7,777 bases of DNA, taken from Glaciecola sp. UBA983 (GTDB taxonomy: Bacteria > Pseudomonadota > Gammaproteobacteria > Enterobacterales > Alteromonadaceae). Both the position numbers and the translations under genes were made by a program. The DNA lies in the NCBI GenBank assembly GCA_002292215.1, contig DBBN01000058.1, positions 1-7,777 on the forward strand, given 5' to 3'. Below the pieces are notes generated by a model that was given only the letters and a program-made list of their open reading frames with translations, had not been told where the DNA came from and made no database searches. Numbering within the stretch: the stretch's first letter is position 1; every line of letters starts with the position of its first letter. This document shows positions 7,075 through 7,777 of this stretch, in pieces.

Positions 7075-7142
7075 TTGCATGCGTTGCGTAATTGTCACAC
7101 CTCGCTTTTAAAATAAAGGTTGACATGCGCGCGCAATTGTTA
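7075..7142. repeat. Degenerate 45-bp-spaced direct repeat over the trp promoter
   Basis: The 23-nt stretches 7075-7097 and 7120-7142 are related copies on the same strand. Both read TTG(A)CATGCG, then one or two variable bases, GCG, C or T, AATTGT, C or T, A, with two compensating single-base indels; 19 positions are identical. The second copy contains the -35 hexamer and the spacer of the trp promoter. This could be a duplicated operator, a duplicated promoter fragment, or an old tandem duplication. Confidence 0.5.
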
Positions 7143-7146
7143 AATT
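7120..7146 (+). promoter_or_regulatory. Probable trp operon promoter
   Basis: A perfect -35 TTGACA lies at 7120-7125. The best nearby -10 is TAAATT at 7141-7146 (4 of 6, 15-bp spacing, shorter than ideal); no better hexamer sits at 16-18 bp. The spacer holds the palindrome TGCGCGCGCA (7126-7135). Transcription would start near 7152-7156, giving trpL a leader of roughly 65-70 nt. No CTAG-centred palindrome of the E. coli TrpR operator type is visible here. Confidence 0.5.
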
Positions 7147-7162
7147 CTATATGCCATTATAC

Positions 7163-7190
7163 ACCAATACGTAAAAGATAAACGATTGGT
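7163..7190 (+). other. Stem-loop near the 5' end of the trp leader RNA
   Basis: ACCAAT (7163-7168) pairs with ATTGGT (7185-7190) and CGT (7170-7172) with ACG (7182-7184). This gives 9 bp with one bulged A (7169) and a 9-nt A-rich loop (7173-7181). If transcription begins near 7155, it is the first structure of the leader RNA and could protect the 5' end; as DNA it could be an operator half-site pair. Confidence 0.45.
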
Positions 7191-7220
7191 ATTTAAACAA
7201 TATTTAAGACGAGAGCATTA

Positions 7221-7277
7221 ATGATTTCATTCGCACAAACAACTACAATCAACATTTGGTGGTGGCAGTCCCTCTAG
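7221..7277 (+). CDS. trpL: trp operon leader peptide
   Basis: This 18-codon gene encodes MISFAQTTTINIWWWQSL and stops at TAG (7275-7277). Three consecutive TGG codons occupy 7257-7265. The peptide itself is expected to be non-functional: the ribosome's progress through the Trp codons senses charged tRNA-Trp. A purine-rich ribosome site GAGAG (7211-7215) lies 5 nt before the ATG. When charged tRNA is scarce, a ribosome stalled on the TGG codons would leave the segment starting at 7277 free to form the antiterminator. When it is plentiful, the ribosome reaches the stop codon, covers that segment, and the terminator at 7303-7332 forms. The gene is too short for length-based prediction, but the Trp run, the position and the downstream structures identify it clearly. 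Confidence 0.95.
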   Translation: MISFAQTTTINIWWWQSL

Positions 7278-7290
7278 GGCTGTTTGTGCG
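7232..7290 (+). promoter_or_regulatory. trp leader 1:2 (pause) structure
   Basis: CGCACAAAC (7232-7240), inside the trpL coding sequence, is perfectly complementary to GTTTGTGCG (7282-7290). A smaller hairpin between them pairs CAG (7266-7268) with CTG (7280-7282) and CCC (7270-7272) with GGG (7277-7279), with T7269 bulged; G7282 can serve only one of the two pairings. Both sequester the strand needed for the antiterminator, as in a classical attenuator. Confidence 0.75.
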
Positions 7291-7313
7291 CATGTGTGTC
7301 ACAAAAAAAGCCC
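7277..7313 (+). promoter_or_regulatory. trp leader 2:3 antiterminator
   Basis: GGGCT (7277-7281) pairs with AGCCC (7309-7313) and TTTGTG (7283-7288) with CACAAA (7300-7305), around an 11-nt loop and a small asymmetric internal loop. This consumes the AGCCC needed by the terminator stem, so the two structures exclude each other. Confidence 0.8.
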
Positions 7314-7332
7314 GGTAATACGGGCTTTTTTT
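7303..7332 (+). terminator. trp attenuator: intrinsic terminator (3:4 hairpin)
   Basis: Seven A plus GCCCG (7303-7314) pair with CGGGC plus seven T (7321-7332) around the loop GTAATA. The GC core is 5 bp, followed by a seven-T tract: a textbook Rho-independent terminator placed 72 bp before trpE. With A and T runs on the two sides, it should also work on the opposite strand against transcription antisense to trpE. Confidence 0.93.
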
Positions 7333-7404
7333 ATGGTTGAATTTTATGCATTATTACTATCGTTTTTTAAACAAACACAGCATTAACACAAGGTATAGCT
7401 CGCG

Positions 7405-7777
7405 ATGACCGATAATTTACATCTCACTGGAAAAGTACACAGTATCACTAATGTGATTGACTATGTTGCCGATCCCCTCGCCAGTTACTTTGATGTTACC
7501 CATGACACTTCGCACACTTTATTGCTTGAATCCGCTGAAATTGACAGTAAAGATAATTTAAAAAGCATCATGTTATTAGATGCCTGTGTCCGGTTTGAAT
7601 GCAATGGTTTAGTTGTCCGTGCCGATGCCTTAAACGCAAACGGTGAAAACGCACTCAGGGTATTAGTTTCGGCATTAGGCCTATTTGTTACCAAGCAGTC
7701 ATCAAATAGCGCCGAATTTACGTTTAGCTTGCCAAATGACCAATGCGATGAGGATACGCGCTTAAAATCCACAGGGG
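7405..7777 (+). CDS. trpE: Anthranilate synthase component I (TrpE), 3'-truncated by the window edge
   Basis: TrpE converts chorismate to anthranilate, using ammonia from TrpG glutaminase, in the first committed step of tryptophan synthesis. Only 124 complete codons are visible, and the frame is open to the window end. TLLLESAEIDSKDNLKS (38-54) matches the E. coli stretch TLLLESADIDSKDDLKS; it forms part of the tryptophan feedback site, and Ser43 here corresponds to E. coli Ser40. LLDACVRF, LNANGENAL and DEDTRLKS also align with E. coli TrpE. The chorismate-binding domain lies beyond the window. The ATG is the first possible start after an in-frame TAG at 7396-7398, with AAGG at 7390-7393 as the ribosome site 11 nt upstream. 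Control is expected from attenuation in the leader and from feedback inhibition. Confidence 0.95.
   Translation, partial: MTDNLHLTGKVHSITNVIDYVADPLASYFDVTHDTSHTLLLESAEIDSKDNLKSIMLLDACVRFECNGLVVRADALNANGENALRVLVSALGLFVTKQSSNSAEFTFSLPNDQCDEDTRLKSTG

Noticed and set aside
7105..7160. TrpR operator at the trp promoter
   Set aside because: No CTAG-centred palindrome like the E. coli operator is present; the only CTAG nearby is in trpL at 7273-7276.
7156..7161. Perfect minus-strand TATAAT as the -10 of the rnm operon
   Set aside because: No acceptable -35 lies 16-19 bp upstream (CGTTTA at 17) and there is no extended -10 TG. It remains possible, but I cannot support it as a promoter.
7333..7386. 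17-codon ATG frame between the attenuator and trpE
   Set aside because: No ribosome site precedes it, because the terminator stem occupies that position, and it is short enough to arise by chance.
7485..7772. 95-codon open frame on the minus strand opposite trpE
   Set aside because: The plus-strand frame aligns clearly with TrpE; the antisense product resembles nothing I recognise.
1..7777. A novel defence, mobile or accessory system
   Set aside because: Every gene of substantial length is a recognisable core housekeeping gene in conserved order; there are no transposases, integrases, direct-repeat arrays or foreign-looking segments.

Overview
This window looks like an ordinary core-genome segment of a moderately AT-rich gammaproteobacterium. 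Shewanella or a close Alteromonadales relative is my best guess, inferred from how closely the proteins follow remembered E. coli/Shewanella orthologues; the sequence alone cannot fix the genus. I see no mobile element, CRISPR array, tRNA, rRNA or prophage gene, and no candidate for a wholly new system. The most interesting content is regulatory.

Left part, plus strand (1-2882): the 3' three quarters of nadK (NAD kinase), then recN (SOS-induced SMC-like repair ATPase) behind two tandem LexA-box-like sites, then bamE (outer-membrane lipoprotein of the BAM complex). This nadK-recN-bamE order is also that of E. coli. A perfect 9-bp-stem hairpin (2901-2926) separates bamE from the convergent operon on the other strand.

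Middle part, minus strand, read from right to left (7052 to 2941): a tightly packed five-gene operon, rnm/yciV (PHP-domain RNase AM) - yciO (TsaC/Sua5-like) - scpA - scpB (kleisin and its winged-helix partner) - rluB (23S rRNA pseudouridine synthase with an unusually long basic tail). ATGA, 1-nt-gap and TAATG junctions suggest translational coupling. The operon mixes rRNA maturation (rnm, rluB) with chromosome organisation (scpAB).

Right part, plus strand (about 7075-7777): the divergent trp operon control region and the start of trpE. It holds a perfect -35 hexamer, a degenerate direct repeat over the promoter, a leader-peptide gene with three consecutive Trp codons, mutually exclusive antiterminator and terminator hairpins, and the N-terminal 124 codons of anthranilate synthase component I. 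The three RNA structures can be drawn base by base, so tryptophan-dependent ribosome-mediated attenuation is well supported by sequence.
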